Part shown: positions 34,001-49,000 of the stretch, in pieces | Position numbering within the stretch: the stretch's first letter is position 1 | How the letters are laid out: each line of letters begins with the position of its first letter | Notes under the pieces: generated by a model | What the model saw: the letters and a program-made list of their open reading frames with translations, nothing else | The model's database searches: none | Told to the model about the DNA's origin: nothing | Assembly (NCBI GenBank): GCA_007922195.1 | Contig: ML682002.1 | Coordinates: 372,001 to 436,000 of the forward strand | DNA length: 64,000 bases | Reading direction: 5' to 3' | Source of the DNA: Podocnemis expansa | Taxonomy: Eukaryota; Chordata; Testudines; Podocnemididae | Translations under genes and position numbers: made by a program

Positions 34001-37000
34001 TTCCGTCTTGCCCTTTTCCTTGGCTCTGTTTAGTAAGCTACCTCCCTTGCCTCAATTCAATACCTCCTTAAAACACATTTTTGCCAAATTTCCTGCAAAA
34101 GTGAAGTTAAAAAATAATAGCAACATCATGTTGTATACACCTCTGTTAGTTATTCAGTGATTTTATTCTTGTAATGCCTGTCTTTCCTTTTCTTCTCCTG
34201 CATGGCTTAAGATCCTGTTTGTTATGTGATGTCAGATTTGGGACCTGCAAACATATGCTCAGATTTGATTTGCGCACATGAGTGATCCCATTGAATTTGA
34301 AGCCAGTGGGACTGGGACTTTTCTCATTGATAATATTTTGCAGTTATGTGTGTCATTGCAGGATCAGGCCTTTCCATATAAAGTTTTCAGGGAAGGCCTA
34401 GATCTTTGCTTATTTCTCTGAGGCACCAAGTTCAATCTTGAAAATGCTTAACGATATTTTTGTGCAATAGATGGGTCTCAGATTCCTCACTTTTTGTCAT
34501 GAGGGGTTTCCAGATTTAAATTTTTAGTACTCCAATTTCAACAATATAAAGGTGAGTTTAGAATGGAGTTTCAGAATTGGATTCAGAGTTTTCTCTGAAT
34601 TTAGTTGTGTTTTAAGATCTATATAAATAGCACTTTCAGTGCGAAATAGAACTTCAGCTGCTCAACATGAGTCTGGGCCCAACATTTGGAGATTTACATT
34701 TGTCTGAAGGTGTGTTAAGGAAACATTCCTTTGGAGCCTTGGATATTCAAACACACCAGCATTGTGCCAGTAGATAAAAGATTAATGAATATAACTATAA
34801 ACCAAAGTGACATTGATCAGTCTGCTCATGTCCAAGATCACTAAAATGCAAAACAAAACATCCTAAACTAAGAAAGTAATTTGTAGTAAGAATATTTTGT
34901 TTGCGTAATGTAGTTAGTCCAGCTAACAAGTACAGTTAAAAATATTATTCTTATCTTCATGTCACTTTGAAGTTGTTTGAATTAAGTAGTTTTTGATCCT
35001 ACAAATAGATCTATGAATTCAGAACTTGTATAACTGTTTCCTGCCTCTGAGTCATAGTATACCTATACATTTATTTCTCCAGAGAATTATTTTAAATATG
35101 AAAACTGAGAAGGGTTATTCTGAGACAACCTAAAAAAAAAAAAAAAAAAAGTACTTAGTTTGTGTCACATGTCCTTCTGAGTGTTCCTTCTTTGTCATCC
35201 ACTAGTAGTGTTTTGAAGAGAATCTAAATTCTGCTGCTCTGGACCTTCATTATGTGCTAAAGCTCTGGAGTCTGAACAGAGGCCAGCCACTGCCCCAGTC
35301 TGAGGGTCCCTTTTCTGACTCTCAGGGCACCGACCTATTAGCACAAATAGTACGTGTGTGTGCTAGTCTGGGGATTTTTAAATCCTGCAGTATCGCTTAG
35401 TAGCTCACCCTTTCATTTGGGAATTATCTATGTTTTACCCGCTTGCCTATCCTGCCTGTGCGGCTGCTTCCTTCCATACTCTGGTGCAAGATGTCATTCT
35501 CCCCTAGTTTACCATGTGAGTCCCTTTATAGACTTCGGCTGAGGTGACTTACTACTGTTGTTCTGCCTGTAGGTAATTTTCAGTTACTCTCGAATCTTAG
35601 ACCTTTAAGAGATATTGCATACAGTCTCACAGTAACACACACAGAAATGCCTTTTTTAATACAGTTGACACCAAAAATATTGAACTTTCGCTATGTCTAC
35701 ACTAGCAAATTAGATTGAATTAAGGAGTCTTAATTTGAGCCCTGTCTACACTAGGCTTTGCTTAGTTCCAATTAAAAAGTTTTTTAGTTGGAACTGGGCA
35801 AACCTTAGTTTGAACTAGTTAGTTCGGCTGTTTAATCCGAGCTAACTGTTTAATTCAAACTTATTTGAGATTTCAGTTCGAACTAGAGTAGATGTAGTCA
35901 TGCTAGTTTGAACTAAAGAAGTTTGAATTAGCTGTTAGTTCGAACTAACTGGATTTTTTTTAGTTCAAACTAGCTGCACTTTTTAGTTCAAACTAAAAAA
36001 GCGTGGCTGGCTAGTTTTTTTTTTTTTTTTTTTTAGTTCAAACTACTTAGTTTGGACAAAGCAAGTCTGAGCTAAGCTTTTAGGTGTAGATACAGCCTTT
36101 AGTTTCAGTAAGGTTTGACTTGATTCAGTGAGGTTTGTCCAGGATATTGTACAAAATTACCAGCTGTTACAGCTTGTAAACTTACATTGATGTGTGGCGG
36201 ACTGATAGACTTAACATCCATTAATACTACATGAAGGGAATATTAGATCTTCAAATCTGTGCAGTTTGCTTTGAAAGCCTAATAAATTAATGTGAGACTT
36301 CATTTATGTGGAAAATAATTGCGTAGTTATCTGTTTTCTAATAGGTTAAGTTAGAACAGGACTATTTCTCTTTTGGTTATAAATTGCAAATAAATACTTT
36401 TTAAGTTAATTGCTGTCAGACTGCTGGAGTGACTCGCTTTATGTTTGTCTTCAGGCAACATGAAGAAATAAATATTTTGTCAACATTATTTATATTTAAT
36501 CATTAACATGTCTGTTTTTAAAAAGGAAGCTGAAGATTTAATTCTAATCAGCATTGATAGTGGGGATATTACACATTCAAAACTGTCTGAAGACGAGGCT
36601 GCAATTCCAGCTGTCCCTTCAAAAGCAGCAGAGACCTTTATAAAAAGGTAAAAAGAAACCTGAATGGTTCATGCCATAAGTAGCATAGGTCCATGGAAAA
36701 CTTATGATTTACATTTTGTTTACTTCATATAAATAAAAATATTCCTGGCTGGGCAAGAATGAATTGGAGCTATCTGTACAGGTGGCTTTATGCTGTTTAG
36801 TGCATATATAGTAAACATAACCACAATATCCCTTCTTTATTATCCAGTCAGTATAATGCTTTTGTCCCTACGGTTACTAATGTTGGTATTCTGTAAGTGT
36901 TGTCCAGTGTCACTGTACGAGGGACAGGAGACAATGAATATGATTTAATTAGGCTGTAGTTTTATATTTAGATGTCTGGCACAAATAGGCAGATAAAAGT

Positions 37001-40000
37001 GTACAGTGCAGGTAACTCCATGATTGTTTCAGTATCTGCCTAGGGCTCCTGTGAATCCCTCTTTTCCCATCCTGCTCTCCAGCCAACCTACTGCTGAATC
37101 CTTAACACCTCCCTTCTGTAAGCAGTGAGGGTTAAGATGGGCTGTAAAAGAGGGGGAGATGGCTTCCTGCTATGCCATTCATAGGCACCCCAACTCCCCA
37201 GTCTGTTCCTTTTGACAATACCTCTTCCTGGTGTGGGGCAAAGGGAGCTTCTCCCACTGTACTTGCCCTTTATCGGGTTCCTTCCCTTCTGCTCCCTGGG
37301 GGATGAGTCACGAATTTGCTTTGCTCCTGCAGCAGAATCTGTACCTCTCTATTCCAGCCCTTCTCTCTCTTAATGCCAGACAGTGGCCACTCCGCTTAAG
37401 GTGTGGTGCAGTAATTATTGACTTATTAGAAAGCACGTATTGCTGATACCAAACAACAGTGTTTTCAGGGAGTATGTACTCTAGAGATGTCCAAAATTCT
37501 AAATTTTCTGAAAGTTCCTCATATAAATATATGTGGACGAGTGGGTCATTTTTTATGAGTAGGATACATTAGAACTGTTATTGGCTTTATAGAGATGCCT
37601 ACAATTAAATGTTGACATTCTTTAGCTGACAGTATGGTAAGATGCAAATTTCTCTTTTGTTTAAAAAAAAAAAATGCCCCCCCCCATTTCTAAGGGATAA
37701 TTCTTTAAGTTTTTTCTCTTTTCTAGAGTGGAGAGTCTTCAGTTGCATTATGATCTAGAACTGTGTCACCTCAGCTCTAGTACAGACTTCAATGAGCTAC
37801 AAATGCGCAGGAGGGCTTGGCAGCAAAAGCTGAATACTGAAGTTCAGCATATTACTTTACAATTTATTGTCAACATCTTCAGGTTGGTGGTGATATTGAT
37901 TGTGTGCTATAAAATCTTCGGATGGGGTGGACAAAATTGGCTCACAGCTAGGTGCCAGAAATTTTACTTTTGTCGCCAGAGTGCGCTCTACCATTACATT
38001 TCTGCAGTGCAGCTAGGTGACTGAAACTGGTCACAATGGCAACCAAAACTCCACATTTGTTGAGGCCTGTCCTAGTACCAGTTAACATCCATGCTGACAC
38101 TATCTTTGAAAATATTCTATTGCTGGTTTTATATACTGTGAAATCTCCAGATTTGTGTAAGTAACACAGTAAGAATTTTGCTGTTATCTTTTTTCCTCCG
38201 TAGCGTGGGACATGGGTCACTTGGATTCTCTGTATCTTAAAGTCTTTTAAATCCTGATTTGAAGACTTTAATAACTTGGTCATAGGATAGAAGTTTATTG
38301 CAGGAAAGGATGGGTGAGGTTTTGTGGCCTGCATTGTGCAGAAGTTCAGATGTCGCCAGATGATCATACTGGTTGCTTCTGACGTTAGAGTCTATGACCT
38401 TAGTATAGTGGCCAGTGTTAAAATTTGAGCAGTTTACATGTTTGGGTGTAGTTTCATTATGTGATCCGAAGACTCCTTGGTATTTTGTGATATCATGAGA
38501 AATTAAAATTCTTTTTAAAATCTGTCTGCAATTTTGTGTGAAGACACCACAAAGAGGAGAGTGTAGTCCAAATGTCTCAGATATGAGGGTGGGTGATGGT
38601 TCAGCAGAAATAGCTCTAATAGTTACATAAGTAAGTGGTGCCGGTGCCTTCCAGGCCTGCAGACTCTGCAGGGATCAGGAAAAGGAACAAGTATGTGCTT
38701 AAGAAAAAGGGATTGTGTGAACAAAGATATTGGACACTGTGTCAAGCTGAAGGCTGCTTGTTTCTGTGCCCCTTTACCTGTATATGACTCTCTGCTATCA
38801 TGCACATACCTTGAGATGTGGAGACTGATCGTTGCAGCCCATTAGTGCTGTTCCTACTGTCTGTTGTGTTACACGTCTGCTCTCCAGACACTGAAATTTA
38901 AGGCAAAAAACCACAAACAGGAAATAACATTAATGTACTTTTTACTCTGTGGTCACAGATGGCATCAGACTGATTGGCAGTCAAAGTACTAATAAGTTTA
39001 ATTCATTTCCTAAGTGGATGAAGGAACACAACTTTGCTTTGGTTTGCTTTTTCTTTTTGGTTTCAGTGCCTTTCATAAATCTTTGTCCCAGAAATCTGTC
39101 ATGATTTGCCTTTAGCATTTCTGGAAACTCACATTTCATCTTTCCTCAGAGCTAATTTTATTAATGCAAGGTTGTGGCAGTTTGAGCGAAACACATTATT
39201 TTAGTATTAGTAAAATGTGATTGTCAGATCTTCTCCCAGATTCTCTGAATATTTTATTCACTTGGACCAGAGCCACATTCTTATTGTCTGTTCAGGTAGT
39301 TGCCCATCTCCTGCAGCTCTGCTGGTTCTTAGATCAATACACTAATATTTATATAGTACCTCAGCATGCTCAGCATTTACTGAACACCACACTAATGTGG
39401 GACATCTGTAGGTTTGTGTGTGTTTTGGGAGGTGGCACTGAAGCATTGAGCTCTTAAATAATAATAATAAAAAAAAAAAAAAGTGAAGACAAAGGACAGA
39501 GATTCTGTAAATCTAGTTCTATCCGTGGGAAATTGCCAGGGCTTGCACCTGGATTTATCATGGTGATATTTAGTTTAATACAAAGGAATAAAAATACTAA
39601 AGGTCTGATATTACTGCAGGCTCCTGTGAGTGAAATTGTTAAAGTCAAGTGATTTATTTGCGAAGGTTGCTAACACAGCAGATAGTGAGATAAATGGAAC
39701 AGTGTGCTCATTAGCATTTAGCTCCATTGCAGTAATGTCAGTTGGCATGTTAACTCTATCTGAGCTTACCTGAGGACACTTGTTCAGTTCCAGGCAGCTG
39801 GCTTGCTGTATTTGATTGCCACTTGGTACTAACATATCGAGAGGGGAGAGGAGGGAAAAAAAAACATTTTTCTAATGAGTCTGAGGAATCTGAAAAGCTC
39901 CCAGTGTGAGATTTGCTGCGATTTTTATTGTTGGCTGCTCAAAATAGAGATCAGGTGAAATGTACTTTGCTATGTGACAAGTTTAATTCTTTATATTGCA

Positions 40001-43000
40001 TTAAATACTCAGCTGCAACACTGGATAGATAAATGATTGGTCTGTCTAAACATGGTCTATAATTAAAATCTGTTGGCAACCCCATTTGCAGAATGCTATC
40101 TTTCTTCTTTTTTTCATCTCACTTCCTCATTTGTTCTTTTTTTCCAGCAGTGTCTCTTCTGTCTTCTAATGCTCTATCTACCAGAGTCCAGGAATGAAGG
40201 AAAGTAAATCTTTGAGATATCTGTTTGCAGTTCAAGCTGTTTTTATTCTTCTCTGTCAAGTGTCTGTGTATGTCTGTATGCAGAGGTTTCATACTTAAAT
40301 CTCCACTAGTTAATTTCTTAGTCCATTAACTTCCATTTTTCTAGGTGCATATGAATATTAAATCTGCATAATGCTGTTCAGATAGCAATTGGGCAGTGAT
40401 TTATCACTCAATGGGAGGCAGTATCACCCAGTATATAGACTGGGGAGTTCAGACAATTGGGCTTTAGCCTGTTTCTGCCAGTGATTTAGGTTGTGACCTC
40501 AAGCAAATCACTTCTTTCATTTGTAAAATGTAGGTTGATGATACCAAGTTGACCTCTGGATAATACCTAAAGATCTGTAGCGAAAGAAACCTATTATTTT
40601 TCATATGGACTAAAAATGCCTAAAGAGCAGTGTACACAGTAATAACTGTTGCATGACTACAAACAGTTATAGCCAGAACTGCCATGCTCTGATTGCCATG
40701 TTTGTGTACTTCTCCCACAATGGTTTGGAGCCTTTCTCTATGCTATATTTTATACACATGTATGGAATTTACATCTGTGCAGAGGGCCAGTCCAAGGTCT
40801 AAGCACCATTTAAACCATATTTCAATCATATCTGAGTCTTTAAGCCCTGTCTGAGTCTCGACACTTAACGTGGCACATACCTTTGATATTGGCTTGTCAC
40901 AAGAGTCGGGTATAGTGAACCAAATTTGGGACATCCATCTTCGTTCATATCCCTTTTTTCCCCCTCTCTCTCTTTTTTTCCCCTGAATTAAATCTCCTTT
41001 GCTTAACGTGTATCAGTAAAGCTGGCTTTATGGCTGGACTTCAGGGATATTGCAGCTGGATATGTACTCAGAACATTACAAATGATTTAAATACCTTGCT
41101 GTGTAATGCCATAAAATAAGGCCACAATGCTGCACTTAAATCCGTTCAGACAGATCCTTTTGTCTATCTGGTGTCCCAAAGTGAGGTTCTTGGTGGCTTC
41201 ATGGGTTTATTCAAGTAATATATTTGCAGGAATCGGGCCTAAATTATTACATTAGTAAGTAGTTGGTATAGCACAGTAACTCTGGTATTCAAGTCGACCC
41301 CAGTATGTCTCAGTGCATTTACTGATACAAGATGTCAGTGACAGCAGATAAGATTCAACGTTCATTTTCTATGATTCAATGATTAAGAATTGTTCACAAA
41401 ACAGAATGCATTTTCTGACACTACAGTTTTGTTTCTGTTAGTACTAGTGGACCACTGAAAAACTGCATTTCTTGAAATCTCCAGGCTTATAACATGCTCT
41501 TTATTAACAGGGAGGTAAAGGACCATCTAAATTATGAACACAGAGTGTTTAATAGTGAAGAGTTTCTGAAAACAAGGGCACCAGGGGATCAGACATTTTA
41601 CAGAAAGGTAAATTTACAGCCATGGTGTATTCTAGTAACCTGTTAGTTTATGATGATGTTGCAAAATAAACCATGTCAAATGAAACTTTGGAATTTGGAC
41701 TATGTTATATAAACTATTAGCTTTCATAACACATTGACTAGATTATAGTTAATTAAAAAATATACGGGCACAATGGCAGTATCTTGTTCTCTGAAATTGT
41801 ATGTCTGTCTGTCTTTGGAGCAGAAGTAACCTGTGTTTTCAAGGTGAAATTTTTCTTTTGCAAATAGTCAGCATGAGATTTAAGTCACACTTAAGGCCCC
41901 AAAACAGAACTCAAGTGGACATAGGTCTTGTGCTCAGACAAAGTGAATTTCACTCTAAATGAGCCACAAAAATTTACAGTCCAGGAGGATTAACCCTTAC
42001 ATTTTTGAACAGACACTGAGGGTTTTGCTCACATGATTTCTATTGTTGGTAAAATGAATTTTGCAGTTAAACTCTGTAAACTACGGTATTCAATATTCAA
42101 ATGTTAAGAGATTCTGTTTTAAAAAAAATTCAATGTTTGGAAGAGTTATGAATTCTCATGCTTCAGGGCGTAAGTCAGCCTCTGACTACTGATGGTTGAA
42201 AGGATGGTATCTTTCTATCAGGGCATGTTCCTCTGAAGGAACTGATTCTGACCTCTGCTAGAGATAGGATTCTGGAGTAGCTGAGGCCCTCATCTGGCAA
42301 TTCCTTTATTCTTATTTAAAATGACAAAAGCAAAGGAATGCAGGATGTATTCATACTATCTTTTAATTTGTTCCTTTTTACAGTAATGGCACTTTAAATA
42401 GTGTTGAAATCTTATGGGACAAAGTAAAAGAGTTTTGAGGCACAGGGAGCAGCCAGAATTGACCACTTCAGATTCTCTCCTCAGAAGGAGTAAAATTGCA
42501 TGCGCACTTATAAAATTTACAAAAGCTTTATTTATAATTATATTGCTACTTAAATAATTGGTTCTCTGCATCTGACAAAGAAACCAGTCCACTACCACTA
42601 AAAGATTGTAATCATTAGTTTTCACCTCAACTAGATAAGGAAGAATTTAGAGTTCAGTACTCCAAACTACAGCTAGAATATTTTTGAATGACCTGTTTCT
42701 AGAAAGTGCCTAAGTCTGACAGAAATGGCTTGAAATGCTAATTCATTTTATTCAAATCTGTACTAAAGTTCATGAAGATCTCATAGGGCAAACTATCAAG
42801 CTTAAAGTAGGAGATGAAGATTTTTATTGGGCAAAACTTGAATGGCAGACACAACAAACTGTAAAACAATCCACTAATTTCTATGCTGGAATATTTCCTC
42901 AAGACAGCTTAAAATGTTTATAAAGGAATTTCAGAACCATAAAAAACATTTCATACAGTTAAGTATACCTTGTCTAATAGTTTCTAGTACGTCATCATAA

Positions 43001-46000
43001 AGGAAACATTCGTAAGTTAAGAACAAAAATTGATGCATTACGTCTTCAAATTAATTTGTAGATTCGTGCTAGCTACATCCTCAGAATTTACCAAAATAAA
43101 ATCAATGACCATATTTTCTTAAATGCTAAATAGCCTAGCGATATGTTCATTTATGACAAATCAAACTAGACCACTACATGTGATCAAACAAGCAAAGAGC
43201 CCTGCATTTATTTTCTTCCCCTTCTGTAAGTTCCTCCATCTTCAAAACATCTGAAGTGGGATTTTTTTCTCTATGAAAGCTCATGCAATTAATAAACTTG
43301 TTAGTCTTTAAGTACCACAGGACTCCTTGTTTGTTTTTGCTGAACTAGACTAACACGGCTACTCCTTTGGAACATGTAATGAAGTCTCCAGTCACACCAA
43401 ATTGATTAGATTCAAAAGGGCAGTTAGTTCAGTTACTGCTATCTGTTTTCTTAATAAACCCAATTATCAGGCTAGCGTGCCATCTAGTGGGAAAATAGAG
43501 TTACAAATACATATAAATAAATATCCCAGAACTGCTACTCAGTCTTGTTGGCAAGTACATTAGAAAAATATAGTTCACTGTTCTGAATTCTAAGAGACCA
43601 TGTGATGATTTTTTTCACACTCTGTGTTGTAACAGAACTTATTACATATTTGCAATTTATTTTTTCCTGTTTTTTTTTTTTAAATACTTTATTCAAATTC
43701 ATTGGTGTCCTGTAAGTATAATCCCCTGCCCCAAGCCGTGTATGATAAACTTCATGTCTTGGGAGTGATGTGCCCCAGACAAAGAACTGGAGAATCTGTT
43801 CATTTGCCCATTCACAGAAATCTCTCTTTCATAACTAGAAATAAAGACACAGAGATGATATCGTGTTAAGGTTAGTAAATTTGAAAGTACCACAGATATG
43901 GCTATAGTATAAAAATCTAGATGGATTGGGGGAGAAAATATCATTGTCAATGAGATTTAATGTGCTTAAATGGTTTGCTGAATATCATAATGTTGGTGCA
44001 CTGGAGCATTGGTGAACCAGGTAAAGAGCCCTGTGCTAGAAAAGTTTATATTTTGTTTCTAGAAATGATAACAGATTCATCTTCGAGGGTGTCCCTATGG
44101 GTGCCCCATAGTAGGTGTGCGCGGGTCTGTGCACACGCTGGATCGGAGGCTGTCCAAGCTGTAATGCTGTGCCGCGCGGCCAGCAGCAGCGTCTCGCAGC
44201 AGTGTTTGGCACCTTTAGCCGGCGCACACGGCTGCAGCCCTCAGTTCCCTTTTAACCATCCGCGGTAATGGACGGAGTTGCTCTCTCTCTCCTGGACTTC
44301 TTCTCAGGGACAAATTTCTTTCACAGCCTTTGGCTGTCAGTTTTCTTCAGCAAATCTTTTTCTTTCCCATTACCTTTTGCGAACGGGAAGGAAGAAGAAG
44401 GAAATAAAAACCCCAAACCCTATCAACCATGTCTGCTGCCACAGGCTTTAAACTGTGAGTCTTTCCGTGACTCCATGCCAACCTCTGACAGGCACACTGT
44501 TTGTTTAAAATGCCTGGGGGAAAAGCACATACCTGAAAAGTGCTCTCACTGCAGGAGCTTATCTAATGCAGCTAGGGGTGAAAGAGAATTGAGCCGAAAG
44601 CTGCTTCTCATTGAACAATCCCTCAAGCCACCACCTGAGTCTGGCCAGGGGCAGTCAGCTATTCACAATGCAAAAAGGCAGTTAACCCCTTCTAAGGATA
44701 TGGGGAAAAAGAAAAAATCTTTTGCTTCCACGCCGACTGTATCACTTACCCATGAGGCTTATGGTTCCTCAGGTACTCGCTCTCACCAACCTAACAAAAG
44801 GCCGTTATCTGCCACTGAACAACGGCACAGGTCAGAGCCAAAGAAACTGGCTAAATCTACGTCTGAACCCTTAGCCAGCTCTACCCAGGCACCAGCACAT
44901 TCTCTATCAGGGCAGGTGCTTGACTCTCAGCCACCCTCTGCTTTAGGCTCTGCTCCAGCTTTAGAACAGCCTACAATATCACATGTTGTGGCTCAGCAGT
45001 CAACGGTATTGCCACATGAGTCTACGAACCAGACTGCACCATCAACACAAACACAGCCTGAGCATGGCTCCACAGGGATGGTCGCAGAACACGCTCCTGT
45101 GCCCCCACAAAAGCATTCCCACAAAACAAAGCATTTGTCTAATAAGAATAGTGCTGTGCCTTCTCCTGCTTCTTTTTATTCTGATGCCGTGAGATCCCCT
45201 TCTCCTTTTATCAGGGAGGGCTCACTTTCTCCTATACCTTTCTCATCAGATGATGATATTAATGACCAGGCTATGATCCTATCGCCTCAATCACAATCTA
45301 CTACATCTAGATCTCAAGACTATATTATCGTGAGCTTGCACATCCTTATTGGAGAGGCTCACCATATTATGGACCCCCACCTGACTATTATTACCACCAT
45401 TGGCACAGACATGAACCTCGGTCTCCAGATTCATATCTCCACTACAGACCTCAGGTTCTGAAGGGTCATAAAGAAACAAACTAATAACTGAAACCAAAGC
45501 ATCTGAACATGTATCTAATAAGCAAGATCCCAGAGGAAGGGGAGAGAGTTGATTCTCCATCTCCTCTTCATGATACTATCCATTTTACTGATGAAATCAC
45601 AGCTCCTGCACCTTCAACATCAACACAGAATTCTAAACTTTTTCAGAAGCTTTTTAGGAGGGTAGCTGACTCCCTCGAATTACCTAAACCAGACATACCA
45701 TTCTCAGAGCATAAATTACTATAAATTTTACAAACCTCTCCATTGAATCATGTAGCGATTCCCACGAATGATGCACTCTTAGAGCCAGCAAACATCATCT
45801 GGCAGACACCAGCTTCTATACAGCCCACTTGTAAAAAGGCTGATAGGAAGTATTTCACTTCACCTGTTGATTCTGAGTTCCTCTTCACTCACCCTCCTCC
45901 AAATTCTCTAGTAGTCGAAGCTGTCAACCACAGGTTTAAGCAGTATTACAACAGATCCACCCCACATGACAAAGATGATAAAAGACTGGATCTTCTGGGA

Positions 46001-49000
46001 CGAAAAATCTATGCGTCCTCTATGCTTCAGCTTAGAGTTGCTAATTACAGTGCTCTATTAGCTAATTATGACTATTCAAACTACATAAAGTTTGCAGAAT
46101 ACATTGACTTCATACCTGAGTCTAAAAGGCAACAGTTCCATGATGCCATTAGAGAGGGTCAACTTATCTCTCGTACAGCATTGCAGGCAGCACTTGATGT
46201 CGCTGACACTGTGGCACGCACGCTTGCCACTGGCATTGTCATGCACTGATCCTCTTGGCTACATTCTGCTGACCTACCTAAAACATTACAAACCATCACT
46301 GAGGACTTACCGTTCGATAAAAAGAAATTATTCTCAGATAAAACTAATGATATTATGCATAGCTCAAAAGATGATAGAGCTACTTTAAAAACTTTTGGAA
46401 TCTACCATCAAACCCTCTGAAAGAAACCATATAGATACCAGCCCTACAGCAATAGGTATCAATATCAGCAACCTTACAGGCAGCAGAATAGATGCCATGA
46501 TGAACAAAGAGGCAGACAATGCCAAAATCATCACAGGAATGCTATCAACCACCAACCGGCTGTGCAACTTGCACCACCATCTAAGCCGCGATTTTGAAGG
46601 CTTGGTCAAGAGCCTGCTAAACCTCTCCATATCTCCACAGCGAGTACAACTTCCGATTTACAAAAACAGATTACAAGCCTTTTACACTCTTGGGTGAGAC
46701 TAACATCCAACAAACGGGTTCTGTCACTCATAAACATGGGTTACACCAATCCCATTCATTTAAAAAAACCCCCTCCAAATCACCCTTCCCCGTCCCTTTT
46801 CAGGGACACAACTCACAAACAATTCCGACAAGAGGTTGCACATCTCCTCTCTATCGGACCCATAAGAAGGGTCCCCAAACAACACAGGGGGAAAGGCTTT
46901 TACTCACCTTATTTCCTGACCAAAAAGAAGTCAGGGGGGTGGAGACCTCAGGAAGTTAAACAAGTTCATAAAATCCCAAAAGTTTCGCATGGTCACCCTG
47001 TCATCCATCATACCTGCTCTGGAATACGACGACTGGTTTACGGCTCTCGACCTCCAAGACGCATATTTTCACGTCGCCATCTACCCATCACACAGACGTT
47101 TTCTTCGATTTGTGGTTGCTCAAGAACACTTTGAGTATGCAGTCCTACCATTCAGATTGTCAACCGCTCCCAGGGTATTTTCAAAGGTCCTAGCGGTCAT
47201 TACAGCACACTTGCGTTTCCATACCTAGACGACTGCCTAATAAAATCCCCCTCCAAGGAACAAGCTATTTCACATTTTTCCTTCACAATGAATCTATTTC
47301 AGGATCTTGCTCTGCTTATAAATTTAAAGAAGTCCACCACAGCTCCCACTCAAGTCATAGAATTCATTGGAGCGAGATTGGACGCCATTCAAGCCAGGGC
47401 TTTCCTGCGTACGTACAGATTTGACATAATACGGAAGATGGTGGGAACTATCTACAAACCACCCACCACTCACATCAGAGATTGTCTTCAACTTTTGGGC
47501 CACATGGCGGCCACAGCACAAGTTGTTCAGAATGCAAGATTGTTCATGCGCCCCCTGCAACTATGGCTTGCAAAAGTATACCGGCCACATAAGCATACTA
47601 TGACCAAACTCGTCACCATTCCACAACCTGTCAAAGACACACTTTTATATGGTGGACACAACAGAAAAATCTCCTACAGGGCATACCATTCCTTCAGGAG
47701 GACCCCTCCCTGATAATGTCTACGGATGCATCTCTTAGGTTGGGGAGCCCACTTACAGGGATTATCCGCACAGGGTCGCTGGTCTCGCCAAGAGAGCACT
47801 TTACATATCAATCAGCTGGAACTCTGCGTGGTGCGCAAAGCGTGTTCAGTTCAAGCAACACCTTATGCACCATCACGTAAAGATTTTAACAGACAACATA
47901 GCTCGTATGTTCTATATCAACAAGCAAGGTGGAATGAGATCCAGTTCCCTCTGCATAGAAGCCATGATACTATGGAAATGGTGTACAAACAACAACATTC
48001 TGATCTCTGCCACATACCTCCCGGGCACTCAAAACATAACAGCAGACCGGCTAAGCAGAACCTTTTTCCCTCATCACAAATGGGAAATTTGTTCCGACAT
48101 TATAAACGATGTATTCCAACAATGGGGCTTTCCAAAAACGGATCTTTTTGCAACCTTTCAGAACTGGAAATGCCCCCTTTTCTGTTCACGAGCTGGCAAA
48201 GGGAAAGGCTCCCTGGGAGATGCTCTTCTCCTCCCATGGAATGGGCCACTGCTTTATGCCTTTCCACTATTCCCTCTAATAATGAAAACACTTTTTTGAA
48301 AATCTGCAGACACAATGCGAGAGTGATCATATTAGCACTAGCATGGCCCAAGCAGCCCATGGTTTACACTTCTCACCAGCATGTCCAAGAGGGCACCAAT
48401 ACCTCTTCCTCTTTACTCCGATCTCCTACATCAAAACAATGGCAAAACCCTCCATCCCAGCCTGAGCAAGCTCTACCCGACAGCGTGGTTTCTCCATGGA
48501 TCAGAAAGGAGGAGCGGTTGTGCTCTGACAAAGTAAAACATATCCTCCTCAATAGTAGAAAACTCTCCACGAGGAGAGCTTACCTCCAAAAATGGTGCAG
48601 ATTCCTCCACTGGTGTAGAGCAGCAAACATCACACCCACATCTGCTCCTCTCCACAAACTTCTAGATTGCCTCCTTAATCTGAAAGAAGGGGGAATATCA
48701 TTATGTTCTCTCAAAGTTCATCTTGCTGCAATTAATGCCTTCCATGATGGCTTTGGTGCTACCTCCCTTTTTACTAATCCTGTAATAAAACGTTTTTTTC
48801 TGGGTATTCATAATCTTTATCCAGAAGTACGACAGCCTACCCCACCATGGGATTTAATTCTCATCTTAAAGGCACTTACCAGGGCCCCTTTTGAGCCTCT
48901 CACTACATGCTCACTGTTACACCTTTCTATGAAGGTCTCCTTCCTTATGGCCATTACATCTGCGATGAGTCAGTGAACTGGGCACCCTAATGGCCAGTCC

